A stretch of DNA of 64,000 nt from NCBI GenBank assembly GCA_027257055.1, contig JAPVLO010000961.1, positions 62,001 to 126,000 on the forward strand. The letters are read 5' to 3'. The position numbers were made by a program, and so were the translations under genes. The notes below the pieces were generated by a model, which made no database searches, had not been told where the DNA came from, and worked only from the letters and a program-made list of their open reading frames with translations. The first letter of the stretch is position 1. Every line of letters begins with the position of its first letter. Shown piece after piece: positions 12,822-23,884 of the stretch. Origin of the DNA: Cephalopachus bancanus (Eukaryota; Chordata; Mammalia; Primates; Tarsiidae).

Positions 12822-14121
12822 CCTATATTTATACCTTCCTGAAGGCACCAGAGATCTGCTGAGACAGTAAATACTATAAGGTTCTAGATACCAGGAAGAA
12901 TAATTAGCCCTACTTTCACCCTTTTGTGAAAAAGGAAAAAAAGGCCCTTTGCCTTTTCTATTCAAGTATTTTCCAGTTTAAATCTGCAGATGGGACATTA
13001 ACAAGCTGAGGAGAGTGTATGTTCAGCAGTCTCAGAATTATTATAGTAAGAGAATAAAATTATGCATATGCATGCTCTCAGTAAATAACAAAGCATGATT
13101 TAAATTATATACATGTGCATATTGTTACTGTCTCTAAAACCTAAGCAGCACTTTACTTCCTCTGGGGAAAAAAGCAGTTCATCAAAAGCATAACTGCAAC
13201 TCCAGGAGAGAAAATTGTTTAGTGAAATATATTTTAGATGTTTAAAAGCCAGGAGACTACAAGATATAGTGAAATGAATTCAACTCTGATGCTAGGACGT
13301 TGTAGCTGTAACAATAGTTAATTCTAGCATCTCAAGTCAGTCATTTAAGTGTTTGATGCCTTGATTTCCTTTTTTCTAAAGAGAGAATGTCAGATTAAAC
13401 CTTCTCTAAGGGGCATTCACTATGCTATCTCTGTGCACAGGGATTCCGTTTTAAGTAGAAATGGCTGTAACTCACAGCTTGACTGGAAAAAGACAATAGC
13501 ATATAACAATTTGTAACTGGTGGAATTGTGTAACTGACCAAAGTGAAGACTCTATAAGCATGGATTCTCCTTGGCTGACCTTAAAGGATGCTTGGTTTTA
13601 TTCTTTCCTTCTGTCTCTGTCCTTTTTGATTTGAGCATTTTGCTATACAGTTGATTCATCTAGCATTGACACTCTGCTTTGAAGACAGCCCTGTGCCTCT
13701 TTCTTTCCAGATATTGGGGTCAGGAAAAGAGACCAGCATTTTAAAAAATCTCCACTGTATCTTGGCAATGATTCTGGACAATTTGATGCAATAATTTATC
13801 CATTTTTGTAATCTATGCCATCATCTTCTTACCATTTATTTTATCATTTCTTCCTTGTAGTATTCAGTTTTTACCTTGTTTAATATATTCTGCAATTAAT
13901 GCACAATTATCTAATTGATGTTATGACACTCATTCATTTTATAACACCCTCATCTCATAATTTCTGTGCCTTTGTGAATATAACAATCTCCATCTCTACC
14001 CTATTTCCACCACCCAACAATATAGCAGTGTCTTAGAACTCATTGCTACTCAATTATTTGTCCTGTAATATACATATTTATTAATTCATTCATTTACTGA
14101 TTCATTCATTCATTTCATTCA

Positions 14122-14399
14122 TTTTTTTTAGAGACAAGGTCTTGCCCTGTCGCACTGACTGGAGTGCAGTAACACAATCATAGTTCACTGTAAGATTTAA
14201 CTCCTAGACTCAAGCCATCCTTCTGTGTCAGCCTCCTAAGTAGTTGGGGCTACAGGCAAATACCACCATGCCCATCTCATTTATTTTATTGTTTGTAAAG
14301 AAAGAGTTGTGCTATGTTGACCAGGTTGGTCTTGAAACTCCTGGCCTCAAGCAGTTCTCCTACCTGAGCCTCCCAAAGTCGTGAGCCACCATGCCTGAC
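14122..14399 (-). repeat. Old Alu dimer, degraded
   Basis: Reverse Alu with an AGAGACAAGGTCTTGCCCTG start and ACCATGCCTGACC end. It is heavily diverged with internal deletions. An ATTC-rich tract (14092-14118) sits at its tail. Confidence 0.82.
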
Positions 14400-14589
14400 C
14401 ACTTCCTTCAATATCTTAAACTCTAAAGTTTTGCTCTGTGGTTTAAAATTATCCTGACCACAACTATATGTTGTTCTATGGCTCTTTTCATTCAATTCCA
14501 AAAAACCTGCCCCTAATGGGTCTTTACACGCAAAAAATTACAGAATTATTTTGTATAGACAATGGCATTTTTTAAGTGAATTCAAATAT

Positions 14590-14740
14590 TCATTCAATCA
14601 ACAAATACTACTAAACACCTATATGGCCAGATGGTAGGGTAGATTCAAAGAAAACAAAGATGAATGGAATTATGCCCCCACCTTCAAGAAATTCATTACT
14701 AGTGAAGGACACTGAGAGGAAGCAGTAACATAAAAGGACA
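14590..14740 (+). repeat. Probable L2 fragment
   Basis: CATTCAATCAACAAATACTA and a GCCCCCACCTTCAAGAAATT segment have the layout of the L2 3' end. Diverged. Confidence 0.45.
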
Positions 14741-15295
14741 TTAGTGCCACAGAAGGGCAAAGAGTGAAACACGGTACAAATAGATGGAGGAACAATGGAT
14801 TCCATTTGGGTATCACTGAGGCTGTCTACAGTGCTGGAGAGTTCAGACAGACAATCGCTGAGAAGTCTCACCAAGTAAAACTAACATAATTGTTAGAAAG
14901 GTGTTTGGGTGAATTGCCTCTATTTTACTATTATACACACTGTTCATCAGTATTCACTCAATCTGGTTTAAATACAATAGTGTGGAACTATATGATTTGG
15001 AAAACTAATTTTCTCCCAAATCTGATGAAAGAATCATTTGAACACAAGGAAAACAATGAGGATTCCAAACTGATCTTTGTTTATAAAATACATTAGGACT
15101 AATCAATTAGAAAAAGAATGAGAATTCCAATTCTTCAGTGACTTTTAAGACTGCATAAATAGATTTCTTTTCAAACTATAAATGGACAGGATACTGTCAG
15201 ATTGCTATTCCAGAAGCACTAATGATTTTATCAATAAATAAAAATGTTTATCCTATTAAAAAGAAAACACGTATATTGCACTGAACATCAGAGAG

Positions 15296-15463
15296 TTTTT
15301 TTTTTTTTTTTTTACTAAACAAGGCCCTGTTCTGTCCCAGGCTGGAGAGCAGAGATGCCATCATAGCTCACAGTAGCCTCCAAATCCTGGTCTCAAGCTT
15401 TGAGATTTTGCCTCAGGCTTTCAAGTAACTGAGACTACAGTTGAATACCACCACACCTAGCTC
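15296..15463 (-). repeat. Old Alu monomer
   Basis: T-run, then CAAGGCCCTGTTCTGTCCCA, CTCACAGTAGCCTCCAAATC, ending CCACCACACCTAGCTC: a single Alu arm in reverse. It lies 87 bp from the donor of RYR2 exon 17. Confidence 0.75.
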
Positions 15464-15549
15464 AGAGTTTGTCTTTATATCTTAAAGAACATTTAAAAAA
15501 AGAAAACAGGAATACTATATCACACCAAAAAAAACCCTGTTAAATGTAC

Positions 15550-15645
15550 CACAAGAAGCTTCGAGTCTTTCCAATCTGCTGATCAAACAGTCCAGGGAGC
15601 CAGAAAATTGAGCACAGTTGTTACAATTTCCTCTAATTAGAGCTG
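15550..15645 (-). CDS. RYR2: RYR2 exon 17 (divergent copy)
   Basis: This 96-nt exon was found by matching the expected continuation of exon 16. With the split codon it encodes AALIRGNCNNCAQFSGSLD, then CLISRLERLEASC, about residues 538-569 of RyR2 in the first RIH domain. The acceptor is CTTCTTTTGCAG and the phase is 1 in and 1 out, consistent with exon 16. Compared with human as I remember it, R545C, K546N, W557C and S569C are all changed, three of them to cysteine, in a normally almost invariant stretch. The donor, TTGTG|GTACAT, lacks the usual G at +5. The frame is open throughout. It could be the real exon in a diverged lineage, a decaying duplicate, or contain sequence errors. Confidence 0.82.
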
Positions 15646-15648
15646 CTG
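15643..15648 (-). promoter_or_regulatory. RYR2: NAGNAG tandem splice acceptor of RYR2 exon 17
   Basis: On the minus strand the acceptor reads TTTTGCAGCAGCTC, two AG acceptors three bases apart. Use of the first gives Ala-Ala-Leu as in the known protein. Use of the second would drop one alanine without a frame change. The motif is seen directly; its use is inferred. Confidence 0.55.
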
Positions 15649-16195
15649 CAAAAGAAGAGGTAGATTTCACATGTATGTGATTTTCAAGCTCAAAAATTAA
15701 GGTAAGTTAATAATAACCCAAAATGTTAGATCTGAGAACAAAATATCTTCATGTTACATATAAAACAAATGCAAACATTACACATATACAAAACGAGATG
15801 TTAAAAAAACAAATTGATAGTTTATTAATGGAGACTGGAAAAAATACACTGCTCATTAGAAGGAATATAGTTTCAGAAAGCAACATTTCACATTGGGAGA
15901 TAATAATGAAGGGTAATGGAAAAGCCAGTGTCCTTGGAGTTCCCTCACTTGGGTTCTTGACATCCATTGCTTTTAATTAGTCATAAGATTAAATTATTCC
16001 ACCTCCCTTGAGCCTAATAGTCTCACCTATATAATAAAGAAGATTATATCAGTTTGCCTGAAAATGTACCACAAAACACTAGTAGATATAACCAGTAATT
16101 ATAACTCTAACAGGTATGCAGAGAGATACAACAAAATGTTACATTTTTAAAAGAATGGGAGGGCTAACAGCCAGTATGTTTGAAGACCTTTGCTG

Positions 16196-16489
16196 GCTGG
16201 GCTCGGTGACTCAGCCTGTAATCCTGGCACATTGGGAGGCTGAGGCGAGTGGATCGCCTGAGCCCGTGGATTCGAGACCAGTCCGGGCAACTTGGCAAGA
16301 CCTCGTCTCTACAATAAATCAAAAATTAGCTGGACGTGGTAGCACATGCCTGTAGTTCTGGCTACTTGGAAAGCTGAGGCAAAAGGATGGCTGGAGTCTA
16401 GGTCGACGCTGGGGTGGCCCAGAGTGAGCCACCACACTCCAGACTGGGCAACAGAGTGAGACTCCAACTCAAAAAAAAGAAAGAAAGAA
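16196..16489 (+). repeat. Alu dimer
   Basis: Starts GCTGGGCTCGGTGACTCAGC and ends ACTCCAACTCAAAAAAAAG. ACCTTTGCT is repeated on both sides as target duplication. Confidence 0.92.
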
Positions 16490-16710
16490 AACCTTTGCTT
16501 TTTTTCTATATTTCTTCTTCCATTTAGAGATTTGGAATGCATATTAAAAGCTCTGAGACATCCTGCAATAAAGAATCCTGTTCTAACTTTGTTTAGATTA
16601 GTGTTTTCTACACTTCTTTGGCTGAAGAACCGACCTTATATAAAATTCCTATGTGACTTTGTGATCTCGTTCAATCTAATTTATACCCTCAACTTTAAAT
16701 TTTCAACATT

Positions 16711-17005
16711 TCTTTTTTTCCCTTTTTTTTTTCTTTTAAGTTGAAGTCTCATTCTATCACCCATGCTGGAATGCAGTGCCCACTGCAGCCTCAATCTACT
16801 GGGCTCAGGTGATCCTTCCACTTCAGCCTTCCAAGAAGCTGGAACCACAAGCATGTGCCACCACACCCAGCTAATTTTTTGATTTATTGTAGAAATGAAG
16901 TCTTACCAATTTCACAGACTGGTCTCGAATGCCTGGACTCAGGCAATCCTCTCATCTCTGCCTCCCAAAGTGCTGGGATTATAGGCGTGAGCCACCACAC
17001 CTGGC
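16711..17005 (-). repeat. Alu dimer
   Basis: T-rich tail, AGTTGAAGTCTCATTCTATC, and end ACCACACCTGGCT mark a reverse dimer with a deletion in the right arm. Confidence 0.9.
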
Positions 17006-17772
17006 TTAAACTTTCAATTTTTCAAAATCAATTCTTTCTAAGAAAGTCTGATCAATATTATACATAAATTCTACTCTTACATCCATAAGATTGGTCAGAA
17101 ATAGAACTGCTTTAAAAAGGTTGGCAATATTTAAAAATAATGTGACATTCAAAGGGAGAAGTTTGTCTCCATGAGAAAAATCACTATTCAAAATATGGTA
17201 ATGGCAGCAAGCAGTTTGAGGAAGTAAATTTTGAGACCACTGCCTGTTTACCTCCTTAAGAGCAGGAGAGAGGAGATCCTATAATTACAGTGTAAAAACC
17301 TAAAGACACCCTCTACATTTCCTCTTCCCAAAAATAAACAAATAAAATTGCTACTTGACCTGAGAGTAAGAAAAGAAATACAGACAGCAAAAAAAAAAAA
17401 AGAAGAAGGTTTCTATCCCTACAATGGCATCCACAACGTTTATAAAAGATTCTAAGATGATGCACTCCATCACTTAGGCTCTCCTCTGGCTCTGGGTCCT
17501 GCAGTCTCCCAATAACAGCCAGCAACTGAGATGCACTGAGTGCAGAGTACAGGGGACAAGAGGCAGGGACAGAATGTAGTAAAGGAGTGACTAGCCCTCT
17601 GTGCTAAGTGGGATTTCTAATTTTAATCTGTAAGAATGTCTGTTCCTGATTTAGATCAACTGTAATGGTAAGAAGTATGTGATAGAGTTTTTGAGCTGTT
17701 ATCGAGTCTCATTAATTTAAAACTTAACTCATGCATTTAATTTTACTTTTGTCTTTCAAAATTAAAGTAACT

Positions 17773-18060
17773 GGCTAGTCATGGTGGCTCATGCCTGTAA
17801 TCCCAGGACTTTGGGAGGCTGCTGCGGGAGAATTGCTTGAGCCCAGGTGCTCGAGACCAGCCTGGGCACCAGAGTCAGACTTCATTTCTACAATTTTTTA
17901 AAAACTAGCCGTGCCTGTAGTCCCAAGCTTCTCAGGAGGCTGATGTGGAAGGATCACCTGAGCCCAGGGGATTGGTTCTCAGTGATTGTGCCACTGCATT
18001 CTAGCCTGGGTGATACAGTAAGACTCTGACTCAAAAAACAAGCAAACAAACAAAAAAACA
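17773..18060 (+). repeat. Alu dimer
   Basis: Starts GGCTAGTCATGGTGGCTCAT and ends GACTCAAAAAACAAGCAAAC. An older sequence type with a truncated linker. Confidence 0.88.
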
Positions 18061-18099
18061 CAGACACCCACAAACTAAAGAAATTACAAAAAATAAACG

Positions 18100-18790
18100 A
18101 ACAACAACAAAAAATTTCCAAGAACTAAACTAATTGGTAAGGTTCAAGTGACAGAGAAAAGGTGATTCATGAAATACACTAATAATATAAGAATGAATTA
18201 TTTTAAAATGCCATGGGACATTTAAGAAAACGATATAGACAACCACAAAGAAAATACCATGAAATTTGCCACAAGCAAAACTGGTAGAGACCATGTTTTC
18301 TGACAACTACATAATGACACTAGAGTTTAATGAAAAAAGCAGAAACAAAAATAAAACCTAAGCACTTAAAAATTTAAATTATCTCCTAAATAACATCTGG
18401 ATCAATGAGGGAATCAATACTGGATATCTAACAAATATTTAAAATGAGAACACTACCTAACACAACCGACAGTAAATGGTCAAAACTGCTCTTGGGGAAA
18501 AATTAACACTTTAATCACTAAACAATAGAGCGAAGAATGTTAATTAAACATTCCTTTTGAAATACGGGGGAAAAATCAATAAGCATTAGTAAAATAGAAA
18601 AAAGAAATAAATAGCAATAACAGTAGAAATTAATGTAAAAAATAGAAGAAATTTATATAATTAAATAGAAGATTGATCAGTACATTCAAAGACCATTTTT
18701 TAAATATAAGCAAACTATCAAATACTACTCTAATCAAGAAGAAAAGCACAACATTAAGACAAAAAAGGAATATTAAATCCAGCCACTTGA
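18100..18790 (+). repeat. Ancient L1/HAL1 fragment
   Basis: Old L1-like ORF2 sequence: CCATGTTTTCTGACAACTAC, AATTATCTCCTAAATAACAT and GATCAATGAGGGAATCAATA. It probably continues at 19400-20100 after the interruption by simple repeat and a DNA transposon. Diverged, subfamily unclear. Confidence 0.5.
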
Positions 18791-18844
18791 TACATCTTTA
18801 TACTGGAAGTCTGAACATCTGGGGAAAAGAATGACTCATATAGT

Positions 18845-18930
18845 GTATAATATATATACACACGTGCACATACACACACACAAAATATACACACATACAT
18901 TTATATGTGTATATATGTATATATAATTTT
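18845..18930. repeat. Alternating TA/CA tract
   Basis: Mixed TATA, CACACA and TGTATATA repeats, an impure dinucleotide microsatellite. Confidence 0.8.
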
Positions 18931-19061
18931 CTATGAAATGTAACCCAATAGAAGGAAGAAAATATAAATAATAAACCATGAATAATACAGATAAGTGTGA
19001 CAAAGACCAACATTTTTTTCCTATGTTCAAGAAATGAATAATTTCTACACTATTTAAACTA

Positions 19062-19395
19062 TAGTCATGTGCTGTATAATGATGTTTTGGTCAGTGATGG
19101 ACCATATATACAACAGTGGTCCCATGAAATCATAATACTGCATTTTTACTGTGCCTTTTCTATGTTTAGATACACAAATATTTACCACTGTATTACACTG
19201 GGCTATAGAATTCAGTAAAGGAACATGCTGTACAAATTGGTAGCCTAGGAGCAATACAGCATTCCATGCAGCCTAGGTATGTAGCAGACTGGACCATCGA
19301 GGTTTGTGTGAGTTTTTTGATGTTCACACAGTGATAAACTTGCCTAACAATGTATTTCTTAGAACATATTCCCACTATTAATTGATACATGACTG
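19062..19395. mobile_element. Non-autonomous Tc1/mariner-class (Tigger-like) transposon
   Basis: Ends TAGTCATGTGCTGTATAATG and (reverse complement) CAGTCATGTATCAATTAATA form terminal inverted repeats flanked by TA. Internal sequence GGACCATATATACAACAGTG and GTAGCCTAGGAGCAATACAG matches a short human DNA transposon I remember but cannot name with certainty. It is about 334 bp, lacks any transposase and is inactive. Confidence 0.7.
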
Positions 19396-20104
19396 TATTC
19401 TAAAGTGAAAAAGAAAAAAAAACCTAAGAAAACCTCCCTACTGATACATACAGTATCAGTAACATTGATATCAAAGCCTAACAGAGAAAGCACACATGTA
19501 ATAAAAGGAGAAGAAACTTTTATTCATAAATATCAATCCAAAAATCATATGGAACAACAGTATTTACAAAGCATTTCAGCAATACATTAGCAACATTAAC
19601 CCAAGTCAAGATGTATTTCTCCAAAGAGACAGAAATGTATCAGAAAATCTGTTAAGAGGTCAAAGATGAAACATGATGATCTTGATAGACTCTGAAGATG
19701 TATGTTTTTTAATGAGAAACATTTTAAATCAATGAAATAGAATACCTCCTGAACATTATGTGTGTGTATGCGGGTGCATGTCATAGGCACCAGTATGTTT
19801 TACAGATAAACAGATAATGTGAATTGTTATAATTCATCAAATCAGTTAAAAATAAAACAATTAAGTGAGTTTCTAAAGTGAAAAAGTATGCAGAGAAATA
19901 TAAGAGATATAAATATTCATCACAACACATTTCATAAGAGCAACAGACTGGAATAGCCTGGGTATGACCAAATAAATAAACAGTGACATACTCTTTCAGG
20001 GGGTAGTATATATTCGCAAAACCTAATGGAGTGTTATAGTTACTATCAATGAAAGATATGCACAGTATAGAATTAAAGAAAAACATGTGTTGTAAATACA
20101 AAAT

Positions 20105-20735
20105 AAAACTACACTGAGATGCCATGTAACTCCAGTCAGGATGGCCATCATCAATAACTCAAACAACAACAGATGCTGGAGAGGATGTGGGGAAAAGGGA
20201 ACACTTCTGCATTGTTGGTGGGTGTGTCAACTGGTACAACCTCTGTGGAAAACAGTTTAGCAATTCCCAAAAGTTCTAAAAATATACCTTCCATATGACC
20301 CTGCAATTCTCCTGCTGGGAATATACTTGGAGGAACTCAAATCATTCTATGAAAAAGATATCTGCACATCCATGTTTATTGCAGCATTATTTACAATAGC
20401 AAAAACATGGAGCCACCCATGCTGTCCATTGAAAGATGACTGTATAAAAAAAATCTATACATGACGGAATCATACACAGCCATAAAAAAGGGCAAAATTA
20501 TGAACTTCACAGCAACTTGGATGGACTTAGAGGCTATGATACTGAGTGATGTATCAGAGAAACAAAGAACTGAGTACCACATATTTTCACTCATAAGTGG
20601 ACTTTGAACAATTATCATAAGACTATAAGAAAGGAATTAGCAGTAGTTGGAAACTGCCGTGGGGGAGGGGGGTGTTGGATTGGCAGTAGTAGGAAACTGC
20701 TGGGGGGCTGCCATCTTCAGGTACCTCATCAACAA
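20105..20735 (+). mobile_element. 5'-truncated L1 3' end
   Basis: L1 ORF2 end and 3' UTR: ACAACAACAGATGCTGGAGA, TTCCATATGACCCTGCAATT, AGCAAAAACATGGAGCCACC, then a G-rich 3' UTR. It stops at CAACAAGGGCACCTG without the usual ACCCCACATC and poly(A) end, directly against the 5' end of the next L1. Confidence 0.85.
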
Positions 20736-22726
20736 GGGCACCTGAAGATGGTGGCTGAGCCAGTTGGACTATGCAGTGTGAGGGTATGGAAAATTTTGTG
20801 TACGTACTGGTGAGTGAGTGGGCATGTGAATGGCTGACTGAGGGTTAGAGAGGTAGCAGTCAGGGCTCTCCTGGTGCAGCAGCTGGTGCTGCAGCTGCTC
20901 TGCTTGGACCCTAGTGATTCCTGGGATGCCGAGTGCCTTTTCAAAATTAACAAAACCCTTACTGGGAAGAAGATGTTGGGAGAGACTAAGTGGAGGCTCA
21001 TGAGCAAGTGACCAGGGCCCCGGCACAACAGCTGGTACTGCTAATCGGTCCCTGGCTCTTCCCAGGTTGTAGAAGCTGAGCACCATTTTTTTTAATGGAC
21101 AAAAGTTTTCCTGTGAAGAAGCGATGGGGAGAGACTATCAACCCAGGCTCTGCCTCACCACTGCAGCAGGAGAGACTGTAGGCTGCAGGCTTGCTTTACC
21201 ACTTCGGCACCTGGCCAGGCACTGGCAACAGGGGCTGTGGAGGGAGCACAGAGGCAGAGGCACACCAGACAGGACAAGAGAAGTACCACTCCACCATCTT
21301 GAAGCGGGGCAGGAAAGTGCTCTGACTCGCTCACCACAGAGCAACAGACCTGATCTCTGTGGCTGGTGAATCAACTGCTCAGGGGCTGATCGTGACCCAG
21401 ACAGAATATCCTGAGAGCACAAACTTCGGAGGGATGTGATGAGTGTTGAGTTCCAGGTGCCCCACCCCCTACCCTGATTCAGCTGCGGGACAAAGGGTGG
21501 GGCCAGAAAAGGACAAGGAAGGACTCCAAAAAGATCAGTGGTGAGTCCAGGGCTGACCCAAGCCCCCTGTTTCCCAAAATCCTCTGAACATCAGACCCAC
21601 ATAGCTGGGTCATGACTGAGAGGGACAAACCTGGGCAGAGCCTGGACAATAGTCGCAATAGGAAAACTCCATTCCAGGATAGACCTGGCTGGGGCACCCC
21701 GTGTAAGTACATACCCGGGGAAGAAACAATCCCACACCTCCCCACCAGAGATCTCTCTGACCATATGAGAGTGCGAGGGGAGGACTGCAGTCCCACTCAC
21801 TTCCACTGTCCCTCCTCCTTCCATGCTCCAGACACTGGGGAGAGAGTGAGAGAGGTGGAAGCACTGCAGGAGAGAACAGACTAGAGGAACAATTACAGAG
21901 CCTGCCACAAGAGGGCAGGCATTTTTTTCTTTTTGAATTTTTAAAAATTTTTGCCTGTTTGTCAGTTCATCTATGTTTTAAATATTTTTCCTTTGTACAT
22001 GAATGTGTATGTGAGGGTTTGATATGCATTCCCCCATTTTTTGTCTATTATTTTTCTGTTTCTTCTTTTGTTTATTGTTATCTGCTTATGTGTGTATGTG
22101 AATGACTGAGCGTTCATCTTTCAGTTTTGTTGTTGGTTTTTTCTCTTTTTTTCTTCTGTTTTATTTTTATTGTTTTTAGTTCAAGGTGTGTATCAATATA
22201 TGTGTGAGGGTTCAATCTGAATTACTTTTTTTCCTGGTCTTTTTGTTTTTCTTCTCCATTCACTTTGTTCTAGTCATGTGTGGGTATATTTAGTTTTTTT
22301 CTGGTTTGCCATTTTGTTTAATTTGTTGTTATTCCCGTTTGTTTTGGTGTGTGTGTGTGTTCAACTGTTTTTTCTGTTAGTTTCAGCTTTCATTGTTCTG
22401 TGTTTTTTCTTTTTCTTTTTTTAATTCTTGTCCATCTTATTTAATTCCATGTTTCTCTGTGCTCCTCATTGCTGTCACTGTATCTCGGTCTCAGGAGGTA
22501 CACACATGTACCCATTGCATCATCATATAAAGTGGTGGTGGGGAGTGGGTCTCAGGGAACACATACCACAATCAGTGAACATTATAATTTGCAAGTAGTT
22601 TCTGAATCCTAGTGCCCCATCCCCTACCTTACTTGACTTTCAAAACTACAAGAGATAGCAAAGCTTCTCACCCACAGTCCTATTTCAAAATAGAACAAAT
22701 TCAGAGCCAAAAAAGAGAAGAATAGA

Positions 22727-23780
22727 TGGCTGAGCAAACTTCAGAAGGAAAAGCCTCTCCCATTGACACTGAATAACAGAACTAAAGAGAAAAGCGAGAG
22801 GCCTGTCACAAGTGAGGAAAAAGCCAAAGGAAGACCACAGGTAATTTCAAGTGTTACAACGAGAAAACTCCTAAAAATCAGACCTTGGAGCCCAAACAAT
22901 GGAAATCACCAAGGACTGGTCCCAGAATAAGACAGGGATTAGAAAATGGGTGGAAAGAGGGAATACGACTCAAGAAAGAAAATATGCAATACTGAAAGAA
23001 CTTGTAACAGAGATTTTGACAATAAAACATTTCATCCAGGAAATAAATAACAAAATGACAACCATGAAAAGCAGAATTAATCTAGCTGAAGAAAGAATCT
23101 CAGAACTTGAAGACCAGAACATGGAATTAACCTGATCTGTAAAAGAAGTATAACAAAGACCCAGAAGGAAAGAACAAAGCCTACATGAGATGTGTAATTA
23201 TACCAAGGGACCGAACTTACTCCTAATTGGTATCCCAGAAAAAGAAAGGGAAATGGACAACACCTTAGAGCAAGAATTCTAGGAGATAATCCAAGAAAAC
23301 TTTCCCCATCTCACCAGAGATGTGACCAGCCAAGCACAGGAGATACAGAGGACCCCCACAAGACATCAATTGAGAATACCAGCCCCTAGACACATAGTAA
23401 TGTTGGCACAAAAGAAAAAATCCTAAAGGCAGCAAGAGAGAAAGGACAGACTATCTACCAGGGAAAACCAATCAGAATAGCAGCAGACATATCAGCAGAA
23501 ACACTGCAAGCAAGAAGGGACTGGAGCCCAATATTCAAAATTCTCAAAGATAAACAATTTCTACCAAGAATTTCCTACCCAGACAAGCTCAGCTTCATCA
23601 GTGATGGAGAATTAAAATCCTTCCCAGACATCCAATCCCTAAAAAATTATGCAGCTTCCAGACCAGCTCTACAGGAGACACTTAGAAAGGCATTAAGCAC
23701 AGAAGAAAGAAAAAAAAGAATGACCACACACTTCCCAAGAGAACAGCAGAGCACGGAATCAACAGAGAATATAGTGTAAC
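22727..23780 (+). pseudogene. L1 ORF1 remnant
   Basis: The reading frame starting MAEQTSEGKASPIDTE meets a stop at once. The open piece at 22899-23135 encodes a coiled-coil segment (LKELVTEILTIKHFIQEINN, then RINLAEERISELEDQN) typical of ORF1p, the RNA-binding chaperone of L1. Later fragments in shifted frames (IAADISAETLQARRDWSPIF type text) match the ORF1p C-terminal domain. Non-functional. Confidence 0.8.
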
Positions 23781-23884
23781 AAGAAATTTCAAAACATGCA
23801 CACATCAACCCCAAACACCAAAAAAACCCAACAAACAAACAAATAAAAAACTTTCTAAGAACCTCAGGACAGGGATAAACAATC

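Noticed and set aside
12753..12965. Frame with poly-Val-Cys
   Set aside because: Translation of the (AC)n microsatellite.
20729..21908. Cluster of overlapping 80-105 aa frames on both strands
   Set aside because: They arise from the GC-rich L1 5' UTR and lack coding features.
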